Shown piece after piece: positions 52,892-61,378 of a stretch of 64,000 nt of DNA. Location: NCBI GenBank assembly GCA_004020365.1, contig SAQR01000017.1, forward strand, positions 43,261 to 107,260, written 5' to 3'. A program made the position numbers and the translations under genes. Positions within the stretch are counted from its first letter, which is position 1. Each line of letters opens with the position of its first letter. Origin of the DNA: Mesorhizobium sp. Its GTDB lineage: Bacteria; Pseudomonadota; Alphaproteobacteria; Rhizobiales; Rhizobiaceae. The notes under the pieces are model-generated. The model worked only from the letters and a program-made list of their open reading frames with translations, made no database searches and was not told the origin of the DNA.

Positions 52892-54127
52892 ATGACAGAA
52901 TTGCCAGCCGTTGAGGTCCGAGGACTTTCCAAGCGCTACCGGCGCGGCGCGATCGGCGTGCGCTCATTGCGTGAGGAGGTCGAACAACTTGTCGCGCGTT
53001 TGCGCTCGCGGGAAGCCAAAGCTTCTCTCAACGAATTCTTCGCCATCAAGAACATCACTTTTACCGTTCCGACTGGCACCGTGTGCGGTATCATCGGACG
53101 CAACGGCTCGGGAAAGACCACGCTGCTCAAGGTTTTGACCTCGATCACGGCTCCGGATGAGGGCGAGGCAGTGATGCGAGGCCGGATCGGAAGCTTGCTG
53201 GAGGTAGGGGCCGGATTCCATCCGGATCTCGACGGGATCGAGAACATCTACCTCAACGGCGCGATCCTCGGCATGAGTAAGGCCGAGATCACGCGTAAGC
53301 TAGACCGGATTATCAAATTTGCCGATATCGGCAGCTTTCTCGAAACGCCGGTCAAGCGCTATTCGTCCGGCATGTATGTTCGGCTTGCCTTCGCGATCGC
53401 TGCTCATCTGGAGCCGGAGATTCTCGTCGTCGACGAGGTGCTTGCTGTCGGCGATGCTGAATTTCAAAAGAAATGTCTCGGCACGATGAAGAACGTCGCG
53501 GGTGAAGGTCGGACCGTGCTGTTCGTGAGCCACAACATGGCCATGGTTCGGCAGCATTGCACAAAAGCGATTTATCTGGACGGCGGCCTTCTGAAGGATT
53601 TTGGCGAGGCATCATCGATCATCGATGCGTACTTGTCGAACACCGCCCCGAGCAGCAACGGATCCGAGCGCGTTGGCGATGATGACCTCTGGATGCAGGT
53701 GGCTATTGTGTATCCGGGTACGCGCGAGCGCTGCAGCCAGCTCAAGTTTGGCGGCGATTACGATTTTGTGCTGAAGCTGGGCGCGAGGAATTCGTTTCAC
53801 CGAAGCGTGGTTCATATCCAGATTTTTGATCAGGAAGGCAACTTGATCTCTGTGCTCGAAAGCCTCGCGGAAGGTGTTGGTCAATTCGACATAGTTGGGC
53901 AAGCTAAGGTCGTATTCAGCGTGCGATCGTTGGGATTGTTGCCTGGCACTTATAGCGCTGGAGCGGCTCTCTATGCGTGGGGAGAGGATGACCCGGACCT
54001 CGCAAGCGAGAACTTGCTAACGTTCGACGTTGTTGCAGCAACAGTCAATGACTCCTATTGGCCATATCTGAAAGAGCACGGGATTGTGCGACTGTCGCAT
54101 TCTGCCCAGTTGCTTAAGGTGGATTGA
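52892..54127 (+). CDS. wzt: Polysaccharide ABC exporter ATPase with C-terminal glycan-binding domain (Wzt-like)
   Basis: 411 residues. Residues 1-250 form the ATPase: Walker A GRNGSGKTT, LLEVGAGFHPDLDGIENIYL, signature YSSGMYVRLAFAIAAHLEPE, Walker B ILVVDEVLAVGDAEFQKKC, and H-loop FVSHNMAMVRQHC. Residues about 270-411 are a beta-rich Wzt-type carbohydrate-binding domain (FDVVAATVNDSYWPYLKEHG at the end). That domain normally reads the modified non-reducing end and couples chain capping to export. The ATG at 52892 is preferred to the TTG at 52883 that overlaps the fusion gene. It works with the Wzm-like permease. Confidence 0.88.
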   Translation: MTELPAVEVRGLSKRYRRGAIGVRSLREEVEQLVARLRSREAKASLNEFFAIKNITFTVPTGTVCGIIGRNGSGKTTLLKVLTSITAPDEGEAVMRGRIGSLLEVGAGFHPDLDGIENIYLNGAILGMSKAEITRKLDRIIKFADIGSFLETPVKRYSSGMYVRLAFAIAAHLEPEILVVDEVLAVGDAEFQKKCLGTMKNVAGEGRTVLFVSHNMAMVRQHCTKAIYLDGGLLKDFGEASSIIDAYLSNTAPSSNGSERVGDDDLWMQVAIVYPGTRERCSQLKFGGDYDFVLKLGARNSFHRSVVHIQIFDQEGNLISVLESLAEGVGQFDIVGQAKVVFSVRSLGLLPGTYSAGAALYAWGEDDPDLASENLLTFDVVAATVNDSYWPYLKEHGIVRLSHSAQLLKVD

Positions 54128-54198
54128 AGGCGCGTGGAGAGACGTCCTGGCGAATAAATCTTCGGTGTAGTTCAATCCGTCGACCGCGCGACCGCAAC

Positions 54199-54330
54199 GC
54201 TGAAATCGCGCGCCCTGCAAAGCTGAAGGACAACCCGGGCTTGCGGGAACGCCTCGGTCAGGCATCGCGAAAACGAATAGAGGAAAATTCTCGCTTGCCG
54301 CAGTCGCCGCCGCTCTCGATTGTTTGTTGA
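54199..54330 (+). pseudogene. C-terminal remnant of a glycosyltransferase (GT4-like)
   Basis: The plus-strand frame here reads AEIARPAKLKDNPGLRERLG, then QASRKRIEENS, a pattern typical of the last helix of group 1 (GT4) glycosyltransferases, where L-x-D-x-x-L-R-x-x-L-G precedes R-x-R-x-E-E-x-F/S. Nothing of the catalytic domains precedes it, and a stop follows at 54328. It lies in the 235-bp gap between two convergent genes, so the locus probably lost a glycosyltransferase gene. Confidence 0.45.
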
Positions 54331-54363
54331 CCAGGAGGAGGGGCTCTTCCGCAAAAAAGATCG

Positions 54364-55338
54364 TCACAACCGGCGGCGATACCAGGCCAGCGCCGTTTCG
54401 ACGATCCGGTCGATTCCGGATTGCTCAGGCATCCAGCCGAGTTCCCGGCTCGCCTTGCCGGCCGCGGCTACAAGCGCAGGCGGGTCACCTGCCCTGCGCG
54501 GACCGTAGGCTACGGGAAGGCGCGTTCCCGAAGCCCGACTCACCGCATCGGCCAACTCGTTCACCGTCGTTCCGGTTCCGGTGCCGAGATTGTAAACATG
54601 GACTCCCGGATCGCGCAGAAGCTTCTCCCCAGCCAGAACGTGAGCACGGGCGAGATCGGTGACGTGGACATAGTCCCGCACCGCGGTTCCGTCCCTTGTG
54701 TCGAAGTCGGTGCCGTTAATGGTAAAAATCCGGCCCGACCTGACCGCCGCCTCGATAGCGAGCGGAATGACATGCGTTTCCGGCTCATGCCGCTCACCGA
54801 TCTCGCCGTCGGGATCACATCCGGCCGCGTTGAAATACCGGAGCACAACCGCGTTGAGGCCATGGGCGTCCGAAAGATTGTCGACCATTCGTTCTACGAT
54901 GAATTTCGACCATCCATAGGGATTGATGGGCAACTGCGGATGCGTTTCATCGATCGGAGAACGAATCGGCACGCCGTAAGACGCGCAGGTGCTCGACAAG
55001 ATCAGCTTGTCGACGCCGATCTTCAGCATTTCCTCGAGCAAGACCAGCGTCCCAAAACTGTTGTTTCGGTAGTAGAGCTCCGGGCGCTCGACGGACTCGC
55101 CGACATAGGCGTAAGCGGCGAAATGCGCCACCACATCCGGCCGATACTGGTGCAGCGCTGCTGCCACCGCTGCAGCGTCGCAAATATCGCCCTCGACAAG
55201 CGGTCCCCATTTGACCGCGTCGCGCCAGCCGCGCGAGAGGTTGTCATACGCAATGACCGACCAACCGGCACCAGCGAATGCCTTGCAACAGTGTGAGCCG
55301 ATATAGCCCGCCCCGCCAGTGACCAACACTGTTTTCAT
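54364..55338 (-). CDS. galE: UDP-glucose 4-epimerase
   Basis: 324 residues, extended SDR. The cofactor motif is [10 protein letters not shown]; then [40 protein letters not shown] ([10 protein letters not shown] is typical of GalE), catalytic LSSTCASYG with Thr/Ser, and [13 protein letters not shown] with Tyr and Lys. It interconverts UDP-glucose and UDP-galactose using bound NAD. ATG 55338 overlaps the upstream decarboxylase gene by four bases, so the two nucleotide-sugar genes are coupled. It supplies precursors for the glycan locus. Confidence 0.9.
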   Translation of the reverse strand: MKTVLVTGGAGYIGSHCCKAFAGAGWSVIAYDNLSRGWRDAVKWGPLVEGDICDAAAVAAALHQYRPDVVAHFAAYAYVGESVERPELYYRNNSFGTLVLLEEMLKIGVDKLILSSTCASYGVPIRSPIDETHPQLPINPYGWSKFIVERMVDNLSDAHGLNAVVLRYFNAAGCDPDGEIGERHEPETHVIPLAIEAAVRSGRIFTINGTDFDTRDGTAVRDYVHVTDLARAHVLAGEKLLRDPGVHVYNLGTGTGTTVNELADAVSRASGTRLPVAYGPRRAGDPPALVAAAGKASRELGWMPEQSGIDRIVETALAWYRRRL

Positions 55339-56309
55339 TCGGCTGCAGCGGACCGAGCATATCCCGATGAGACCAAGTCCTCGAAATAGGCAATGGTCGT
55401 GGCGAGACCGTCGCGCAATGCGATTCTTGGCTTCCAATTGAGCTCGCGCAAGGCACACCCGATGTCAGGCTGCCGCTGCCTTGGGTCATCGACGGGCAAA
55501 GGTAAAAACCTGATCTCGGATCGGCTTCCAGTAAGTTCGATCACGAGATTGGCAAGTTCGAGCATCGTGAATTCGACCGGGTTGCCGAGATTCATTGGAC
55601 CGGTAACATCGTCGCCCGTGTGCATCAGGCGAACCAGACCGTCGATGAGATCATTGACGTAGCAAAATGAGCGTGTCTGCTGGCCGGTGCCGTACACGGT
55701 TATTGGCTTGTTTTGCAGTGCCTGCATGATGAAATTGGAAATGACGCGGCCGTCGTCCGGACGCATCCTCGGACCGTAAGTGTTGAAGATGCGCGCTACC
55801 TTGATCCGCAGCCTGTTCTGCCGCCAATAGTCGAAAAACAGGGTTTCGGCACACCGCTTGCCTTCGTCGTAGCAGGAACGGGGACCTATCGGGTTTACCC
55901 TGCCCCAATAGTCCTCGGTCTGCGGGTGAATCTCGGGATCTCCGTAGACTTCAGACGTGGACGCCTGAAGGATCTTTGCGCGAACCCGCTTGGCGAGTCC
56001 CAGCATATTAATCGCCCCATGGACGTTGGTCTTTGTCGTCTGGACCGGATCGAACTGATAGTGAACCGGGCTTGCCGGGCAAGCAAGATTGTATATTTCA
56101 TCAACTTCTACGTAGAGCGGAAATGTCACGTCGTGGCGAATGATCTCAAAGGATCTGTTATCCAGCAAATGCGAAACGTTTCTCCGACTTCCTGTGAAGA
56201 AATTGTCGACGCATACAACCTCGTGGCCTTCAGCAAGCAACCGCTCGCATAGGAACGATCCCAAAAAACCTGCGCCCCCTGTCACCAAGACTCGCTTTGC
56301 CTGCTGCAT
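55335..56309 (-). CDS. UDP-glucuronic acid decarboxylase (UXS family)
   Basis: 324 residues, extended [12 protein letters not shown] is the NAD motif; [40 protein letters not shown] and [14 protein letters not shown] follow. [19 protein letters not shown] is the diagnostic UXS motif with catalytic Tyr and Lys. It converts UDP-glucuronate to UDP-xylose with NAD retained. ATG 56309 begins at MQQAKRVLV; an upstream frame extension lacks support. With GalE it provides xylose and galactose donors, so the locus glycan probably contains xylose. Confidence 0.9.
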   Translation of the reverse strand: MQQAKRVLVTGGAGFLGSFLCERLLAEGHEVVCVDNFFTGSRRNVSHLLDNRSFEIIRHDVTFPLYVEVDEIYNLACPASPVHYQFDPVQTTKTNVHGAINMLGLAKRVRAKILQASTSEVYGDPEIHPQTEDYWGRVNPIGPRSCYDEGKRCAETLFFDYWRQNRLRIKVARIFNTYGPRMRPDDGRVISNFIMQALQNKPITVYGTGQQTRSFCYVNDLIDGLVRLMHTGDDVTGPMNLGNPVEFTMLELANLVIELTGSRSEIRFLPLPVDDPRQRQPDIGCALRELNWKPRIALRDGLATTIAYFEDLVSSGYARSAAAE

Positions 56310-56682
56310 GTTGGGGTCCTCACGCCAGTTCTTCACGCAATCGAATGCGCAAAGCCCTAGGGCGAGGATAGGAAAAAAATGCTGCGCCGAAAACACAAAA
56401 TGTTAACGGACCTGAAATAGTCGCGTGAGGCGTGCGCAAAAATAAGCGAAAAAACCATTCATTCGTCCGTTTTGACGGTTTCGTCCGAACGTCGGCTTGC
56501 CGGCAATCGGCATTTGGACGTGAACGTGCTGCGCCGCAGCATGATCGATTGTTATTAAGGGAGATGGGTCTTGCATAGTCTTGACCCGGCTACTATCCGC
56601 CGATGAACGCGTCGCGACTGGGGGTCAAAAGCAGACATATGCGATGTCCACTTTCGACCCCCTGCATCCTCTCTCCGCCGTG
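56310..56682. promoter_or_regulatory. Upstream region of the nucleotide-sugar genes
   Basis: About 370 bp of relatively AT-rich DNA (notably 56380-56480) lying before the UXS/GalE operon and after the MFS gene on the same strand. No coding frame is convincing. It is the likely promoter of UXS-GalE. Confidence 0.4.
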
Positions 56683-57885
56683 CTACGCCAGTTGCAACTG
56701 TCTGCGCGGCAGCCGCGGGAAGGCGATCGCCACCGCCACCGCGCCGAGCCCGACAAGGGCCGAGCCGATGAACAGCCAGGAATAGCTGGCATAGGCGTCG
56801 AACACCATGCCGCCGGCGAGTGGGCCGAAGGCCATGCCGATGCTGGACAGCATGGTTACAGCACCGAACACGGTACCGAGGATGCGCTGGCCAAAATATT
56901 CGCGCGCCAGCACCGCATAGAGCGGCATCACGCCGCCATAAGTGGCGCCGAAGATGATGGCGAGCGTGTAGAACTGACCAAGCTCGCTGACTGCAAGATA
57001 GGCTGCAATGACCACCGACTGTATCGCCAGACCGGTAATCAGCACCGGCTTGACCCCCACCCGGTCGGCGAGCACGCCGTATAAAAGCCTGCCGCCCAGC
57101 CCCGCCAGGCCCTCGATGCTGTAAATGCTGACCGCCGCCATCGGGGCTATGCCGCACAGCATCGCATAGCTCACCATGTGGAAGATTGGCCCGGAATGCG
57201 CCGCGCAGCAGGCAAAGAAGGTCAGTGCCAGAACGATGAATTGCGGCGAGCGCAGCGCCTGTGGAACCGACATGCCGGTATCGTCGGCGGCAACATCGGA
57301 GACGGCGTCGTCAGCGGCAGGCTTGGGCGGCTGGCGCACCAGCAATGCGGCGGGCGCCAGCAGCGCCCACGCCGCGATACCGATGACCAGCATGGCGGTG
57401 CGCCAGTCATAGGCTGAGATCAGCCAGCGCGCGAAGGGCGAGATCGTCATGGGCGCCACGCCCATGCCGGCCGAAACCAGCGAAACCGCAAGGCTGCGGT
57501 TCTTGTCGAACCACGCTGTGGTCAGCGCGATCATCGGCGCAAAAAAGGCGCTTGCCGCGAGGCCGACGAGCACGCCATAGGTGATCTGGAAGATAAGCAG
57601 CGAGCCGGTGCGGCTGGCCAGCACCAGCGCCAGCCCGAGCAGCACTGCCCCTGTCATAACGACAATACGTGCGCCGTAGCGATCGTAAATGGCGCCCCAG
57701 GCGAAACCGCCGAGGCCCATCACCAGGAAGTTCAGCGTCATCGCGCTCGATATGCCGGCGCGCGACCAATCCGTGTCGAGCGCCATCGGTTCGAGGAAGA
57801 TCGCCAGCGAGAACATCGCCCCGAGGGCGACACAGGTCATCAGGGCGCCAGCCGCGACGATGACCCAACGATAGGAAAGGCTCAT
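56683..57885 (-). CDS. MFS transporter (monocarboxylate/OFA-like)
   Basis: 400 residues, 12 helices. Helix 1 region is WVIVAAGALMTCVALGAMFS, then FAWGAIYDRYGARIVVMTGA (the RxGRR-like loop 2-3), APMIALTTAWFDKNRSLAVS (motif seen in OFA/MCT-like MFS), and central loop QPPKPAADDAVSDVAADDTG. GGAGA before ATG 57885 supports this start over the upstream frame. It is divergent from the VOC gene at 58098. Transport of a small organic acid is likely from family resemblance, but unproven. Confidence 0.84.
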   Translation of the reverse strand: MSLSYRWVIVAAGALMTCVALGAMFSLAIFLEPMALDTDWSRAGISSAMTLNFLVMGLGGFAWGAIYDRYGARIVVMTGAVLLGLALVLASRTGSLLIFQITYGVLVGLAASAFFAPMIALTTAWFDKNRSLAVSLVSAGMGVAPMTISPFARWLISAYDWRTAMLVIGIAAWALLAPAALLVRQPPKPAADDAVSDVAADDTGMSVPQALRSPQFIVLALTFFACCAAHSGPIFHMVSYAMLCGIAPMAAVSIYSIEGLAGLGGRLLYGVLADRVGVKPVLITGLAIQSVVIAAYLAVSELGQFYTLAIIFGATYGGVMPLYAVLAREYFGQRILGTVFGAVTMLSSIGMAFGPLAGGMVFDAYASYSWLFIGSALVGLGAVAVAIAFPRLPRRQLQLA

Positions 57886-58097
57886 GCTTTTTCTCCGAGA
57901 TCGTTTGGACACGGCGCGACTTCTTTCGAGTTTCGTCACACCGCTTGCGTCCGAAGGACGATGCCGACATTTCCAATCCTACAATCCGGTTGCATTTTTT
58001 ATCCGGTCGGGAAATCGCGCCACTCGATTGCTCCCTTGCATTGACCGTGCGTCGTCCTGGGCTAGTTTTCCAACCTGGCGATCAGGAGCTAACAGGC

Positions 58098-58520
58098 ATG
58101 GAACTTCATCGCGGCCGTCTCATCGACCACGTCCAGCTGGTGGTCAGCGACCTTGCGGCCAGCCGGCGCTTCTACGAGGCGATTTTCAAGGTGCTCGATG
58201 TTCCCATCGGCGGCAGCGCCGAGGATTATTTCTGGGCCGACGAGCTGTTCGTCTCCAGCATCGACAGCCGGGCGGCCAGCGGGCAACTGACGGGCCGCCA
58301 CCACCTTGCCTTCCAGGCCAGGGACCGCGACATGGTCGACGCTTTCTACAGGGCCGGCCTCGACGCCGGGGGCGTGGACAACGGCGAGCCGGGCGAACGG
58401 CAGCACTACCATCCCGGTTACTATGCTGCCTTCCTGCTCGATCCCGACGGCAACAACATCGAGGCCGTCTTTCACGGGCCAGCCAACCGCAGTACCGCTT
58501 CGGTGAAGATTACGTTCTGA
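58098..58520 (+). CDS. VOC-family protein
   Basis: 140 residues: RLIDHVQLVVSDLAASRRFY opens the first module; HHLAFQARDRDMVDAFYRAG and YYAAFLLDPDGNNIEAVFHG close the second, where the Glu of NNIEAVF is a typical metal ligand and His in IDHVQ another. AGGAG ten bases upstream of ATG 58098 is the likely ribosome-binding site; an upstream extension to 57945 looks non-coding. It belongs to the glyoxalase/dioxygenase superfamily; substrate unknown. Confidence 0.82.
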   Translation: MELHRGRLIDHVQLVVSDLAASRRFYEAIFKVLDVPIGGSAEDYFWADELFVSSIDSRAASGQLTGRHHLAFQARDRDMVDAFYRAGLDAGGVDNGEPGERQHYHPGYYAAFLLDPDGNNIEAVFHGPANRSTASVKITF

Positions 58521-58591
58521 TGACCGGGTGACGAGGGCAAGATCTTGCTTGCGACGGCGTCGGATCGACTGCGTGCGCCATCCCGCCCGCC

Positions 58592-59485
58592 CTATCGCGT
58601 CAGCACCGCCATCTGGCTCGCCAGGAAATCGACGAACAGCCGGGCGCGGACCGGTAGCTGTCGCCCATACGCATGGACGATGTGCACCGGCATGGTCGGC
58701 ATCGCCACCTCGGGCAGAATGCGGACCAGCCGGCCGGCGTCGAGATCGTCCTGCACCGCAAACTCCATCAGATGCGCGATACCGGCTCCGGCAAGCGCCG
58801 CTTGCCGGATGGCGCCGCCGTCATCGGTATCGAGCCGCCCGTTCGGCACGATCATCGTGCCGTCGGCCAATGTGACGGGATAGGGACGGCCGGCCATCTG
58901 GTAGCGGACGAAGTCGTGACTCTGCAACGCCTCGATCGAGGCCGGCCGGCCACGCTGTTCGACATAGGCCGGCGAGGCCACCAGCACGGTCGGCAGATTG
59001 GCGATCTTGCGCGCGATGAGTCCGGTGTCCGACAACGCCCCCATGCGCACCGCGACGTCATAGCCTTCACGGATCAGGTCGGCATGGCGGTCGGTGACGC
59101 TGAGCTCGAGCTTCACCTCGCTGTGCTGAGCCAGGAACGCTTGCGCCCATGAGGCGATCAGGCCGCGCCCGAGTTCCACGGATGCCGTGACGCGCAGCAG
59201 GCCGCGCGCCGTATCGGCCATCTGGACGATGTCCTCGGCATCATCGAGCGCTCTGAGCAAAGGCGCAACTCGCTCGTAATAGGCGAGGCCTTCGCTGGTC
59301 AGGCCCAGTCGGCGCGTCGAGCGCTGGATCAGCCGCACGCCCAGCCGCCGCTCGAGCCGCGCCACGCTCTTCGACACCGCCGACGGGCTGGAGCCGACCA
59401 GCCGGCTTGCGGCATGGAACGAGCCGGCATCGACCGTGCGCACGAAGGCGACGAGACCGGCGGTCTTTTCGAGGATGGCGGTCAT
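58592..59485 (-). CDS. LysR-family transcriptional regulator
   Basis: 297 residues. The HTH is FVRTVDAGSFHAASRLVGSS followed by PSAVSKSVARLERRLGVRLI. The co-inducer domain includes LELSVTDRHADLIREGYDVA and VRMGALSDTGLIARKIANLP. It resembles the CrgA/DsdC-like branch that regulates a divergent oxidoreductase gene. The SDR gene at 59583, 97 bp away on the other strand, is the probable target, with operator sites in between. Confidence 0.88.
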   Translation of the reverse strand: MTAILEKTAGLVAFVRTVDAGSFHAASRLVGSSPSAVSKSVARLERRLGVRLIQRSTRRLGLTSEGLAYYERVAPLLRALDDAEDIVQMADTARGLLRVTASVELGRGLIASWAQAFLAQHSEVKLELSVTDRHADLIREGYDVAVRMGALSDTGLIARKIANLPTVLVASPAYVEQRGRPASIEALQSHDFVRYQMAGRPYPVTLADGTMIVPNGRLDTDDGGAIRQAALAGAGIAHLMEFAVQDDLDAGRLVRILPEVAMPTMPVHIVHAYGRQLPVRARLFVDFLASQMAVLTR

Positions 59486-59582
59486 TCAAGAATTCCAAGC
59501 ACGAAAGAATGGATCGAGGCGATCCTAATACGCCATCCGTTCATCATTAAATACCGCTCATCATCAACAAAGGAGAGATTTG

Positions 59583-60332
59583 ATGAGCAAGCTGAACGGC
59601 AAGATCGCCATCGTCACCGGCGCCTCCAAGGGTATTGGCGCCGGCATTGCCAAGGGTCTTGCGGCGGCCGATGCCGCCGTGGTCGTCAACTATGCCTCGT
59701 CGCGGGAAGGCGCCGACCGCGTCGTTGCCGAGATCAAGGACGCAGGCGGCCGAGCCGTCGCCGTCCACGGTGATGTGTCGCAAGCGGCCGATGTGCGCCG
59801 CCTGTTCGAGGCGGCCAAATCTTCGTTCGGAGCGATCGACATATTGGTCAACAATGCCGGCGTGTTCGCGTTCGAACCGTTGGAAGCCGTGACCGAGGCC
59901 GAGTTCCACCGCGAGTTCGACACCAATGTGCTGGGCACCATTCTAACCATCCGGGAAGCGGTGAACCATTTCGGCACCAGAGGCGGCAGCGTCATCAACA
60001 TCAGCTCGGTCGCCAGCCTCAACCCGCAGCCGAACTCGCTGGTCTACGCCGCCACCAAGGGCGCGGTGGATTCGATCACGCTGTCCATGTCGAGAGAACT
60101 GGGCGCCCGCAACATCCGCGTCAATGCTATTGCCCCGGGTGGCGTCGACACTGAAGGCCTGAAACGTATCGGCATCGTCGGCAGCGAGTTCGAGAAGCAG
60201 GTCGTCGCCATGACCCCGCTCGGCCGCTTCGGCCAGCCCGGCGACATCGCCCGCATCGCGGTGTTCCTCGCCTCCGACGACGCTTCCTGGCTGACCGGCG
60301 AGCGCATCACCGCCTCGGGCGGTTGGCGGTAG
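59583..60332 (+). CDS. SDR oxidoreductase (3-oxoacyl-ACP reductase/glucose dehydrogenase-like)
   Basis: 249 residues. Cofactor motif TGASKGIGAGIAKGL, then NYASSREGADRVV (Ser/Arg pattern for NADP), NNAG in DILVNNAGVFAFEPL, catalytic Ser in NISSVASLN, Tyr/Lys in VYAATKGAVDSI, and PGGVDTEG. AAGGAG before the ATG at 59583. The substrate is not determined; such LysR-linked SDRs are common in Rhizobiales. A hairpin terminator follows. Confidence 0.85.
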   Translation: MSKLNGKIAIVTGASKGIGAGIAKGLAAADAAVVVNYASSREGADRVVAEIKDAGGRAVAVHGDVSQAADVRRLFEAAKSSFGAIDILVNNAGVFAFEPLEAVTEAEFHREFDTNVLGTILTIREAVNHFGTRGGSVINISSVASLNPQPNSLVYAATKGAVDSITLSMSRELGARNIRVNAIAPGGVDTEGLKRIGIVGSEFEKQVVAMTPLGRFGQPGDIARIAVFLASDDASWLTGERITASGGWR

Positions 60333-60384
60333 GCACAGAGGGCGCGGCGACAGCTGAGACCCCCTCGTCCAGCCGCTCCGTGGC

Positions 60385-60408
60385 CCCTTCTCCCGCCGGG
60401 AAGAAGGG
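60385..60408. terminator. Hairpin between convergent genes
   Basis: CCCTTCTCCC (60385-60394) pairs with GGG-A-AGAAGGG (60398-60408), a 10-bp stem with one bulged A and a three-base loop, between the SDR and ADI genes. No long T-run; probably a bidirectional terminator or part of a small intergenic repeat. Confidence 0.5.
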
Positions 60409-60421
60409 ATTATCGCCGCCT

Positions 60422-61354
60422 TCAGGCCGGCTCGCGCTTCAGCGCCTGCGCCATGCAGTGGATGCCGCCGCCGGTCTTCGAGATCTCACTCATGTCGACG
60501 GCTGCCACTTCGAAGCCGCGCGCCTTGAGCTGGCCGATCAGCGTCTGGCTTGACGTCGGCGCGATCACCCGATCCTTGCCCAGCGACATGAAGTTGCAGC
60601 CGAGCGCCATCGTGTCCTGGAACGGCACGTCGATGATCTCGTGGCCCTTGCCCTTCAGCCAGTCGACAATGCCCGGCTCGGTGCAGGCGAGGCAGACGGC
60701 GGTCAGTTTCTCGGCGATCGGCACCACCATCAGATCGATATGGACATAATATTCGTCGATGAAGGCGATACGGGTTTCCCAGCCCTCCTTGTCGAACCAG
60801 GCCTGGACCTGGCGCGCGCCCTCCTCCTGGGTGCGGGCGCCGCCGCAACCGATCAGCACCACGCCGTCCTCGATGACGTTGAAGTCGCCGCCCTCGAAAG
60901 TGCCCGCGGTGACCATGTCGTAGATCGGAATGCCGAGCTTCTCATAGGTGCGGATCGCCGCATAGTTCTCGCCGCGCCGCCACCATTGGGACATCGCGGT
61001 GATGATGGCCCCATACGGCGTCATGACGCTGGAATCGCGCGAATAGACCTGCATCGGCAGCTCCGGCGTCGGCTCGTGCCAGTGGATGTTGACGCCGAAA
61101 TGCTCGTAAGCGGCGACCAGGTCCTTGTGCTGCGCCTGCGCGATCTGGACGTTGCACGGCGCCTCGCGCAGATGCTTGCGCGACAGCGAGCTGGTCGAGA
61201 GATGGCGCAGATAATTCGGCGAACCGAGCAGCACATCGGTCAGGACGTCGGTCTCGTTGGCAAAGCCCCAGGCGGTCAATGGCTTGGTGCCGCCGGCCGG
61301 GTTGCGGCGCTGCAATGAAAACGGTTCTGCTACGATGCGGTCATGGACGGTCAT
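60422..61354 (-). CDS. Arginine deiminase/DDAH-like amidinotransferase-fold hydrolase
   Basis: 310 residues of the guanidino-group-modifying superfamily. The catalytic Cys is in GGGIHCMAQ near residue 300, the His in YYVHIDLMVV, and the acidic guanidine-binding residues in GTFEGGDFNVIEDGVVLIG. SRDSSVMTPYG is also typical. Members hydrolyse arginine, dimethylarginine or related guanidino compounds to citrulline-type products. AGGAGA precedes ATG 61354. It lies 24 bp after the M20 amidohydrolase gene, so the two form an operon for degrading a guanidino-containing amide or amino acid. The substrate is inferred from the fold only. Confidence 0.86.
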   Translation of the reverse strand: MTVHDRIVAEPFSLQRRNPAGGTKPLTAWGFANETDVLTDVLLGSPNYLRHLSTSSLSRKHLREAPCNVQIAQAQHKDLVAAYEHFGVNIHWHEPTPELPMQVYSRDSSVMTPYGAIITAMSQWWRRGENYAAIRTYEKLGIPIYDMVTAGTFEGGDFNVIEDGVVLIGCGGARTQEEGARQVQAWFDKEGWETRIAFIDEYYVHIDLMVVPIAEKLTAVCLACTEPGIVDWLKGKGHEIIDVPFQDTMALGCNFMSLGKDRVIAPTSSQTLIGQLKARGFEVAAVDMSEISKTGGGIHCMAQALKREPA

Positions 61355-61378
61355 GGGATTTCTCCTGGCTTCGAGTGA

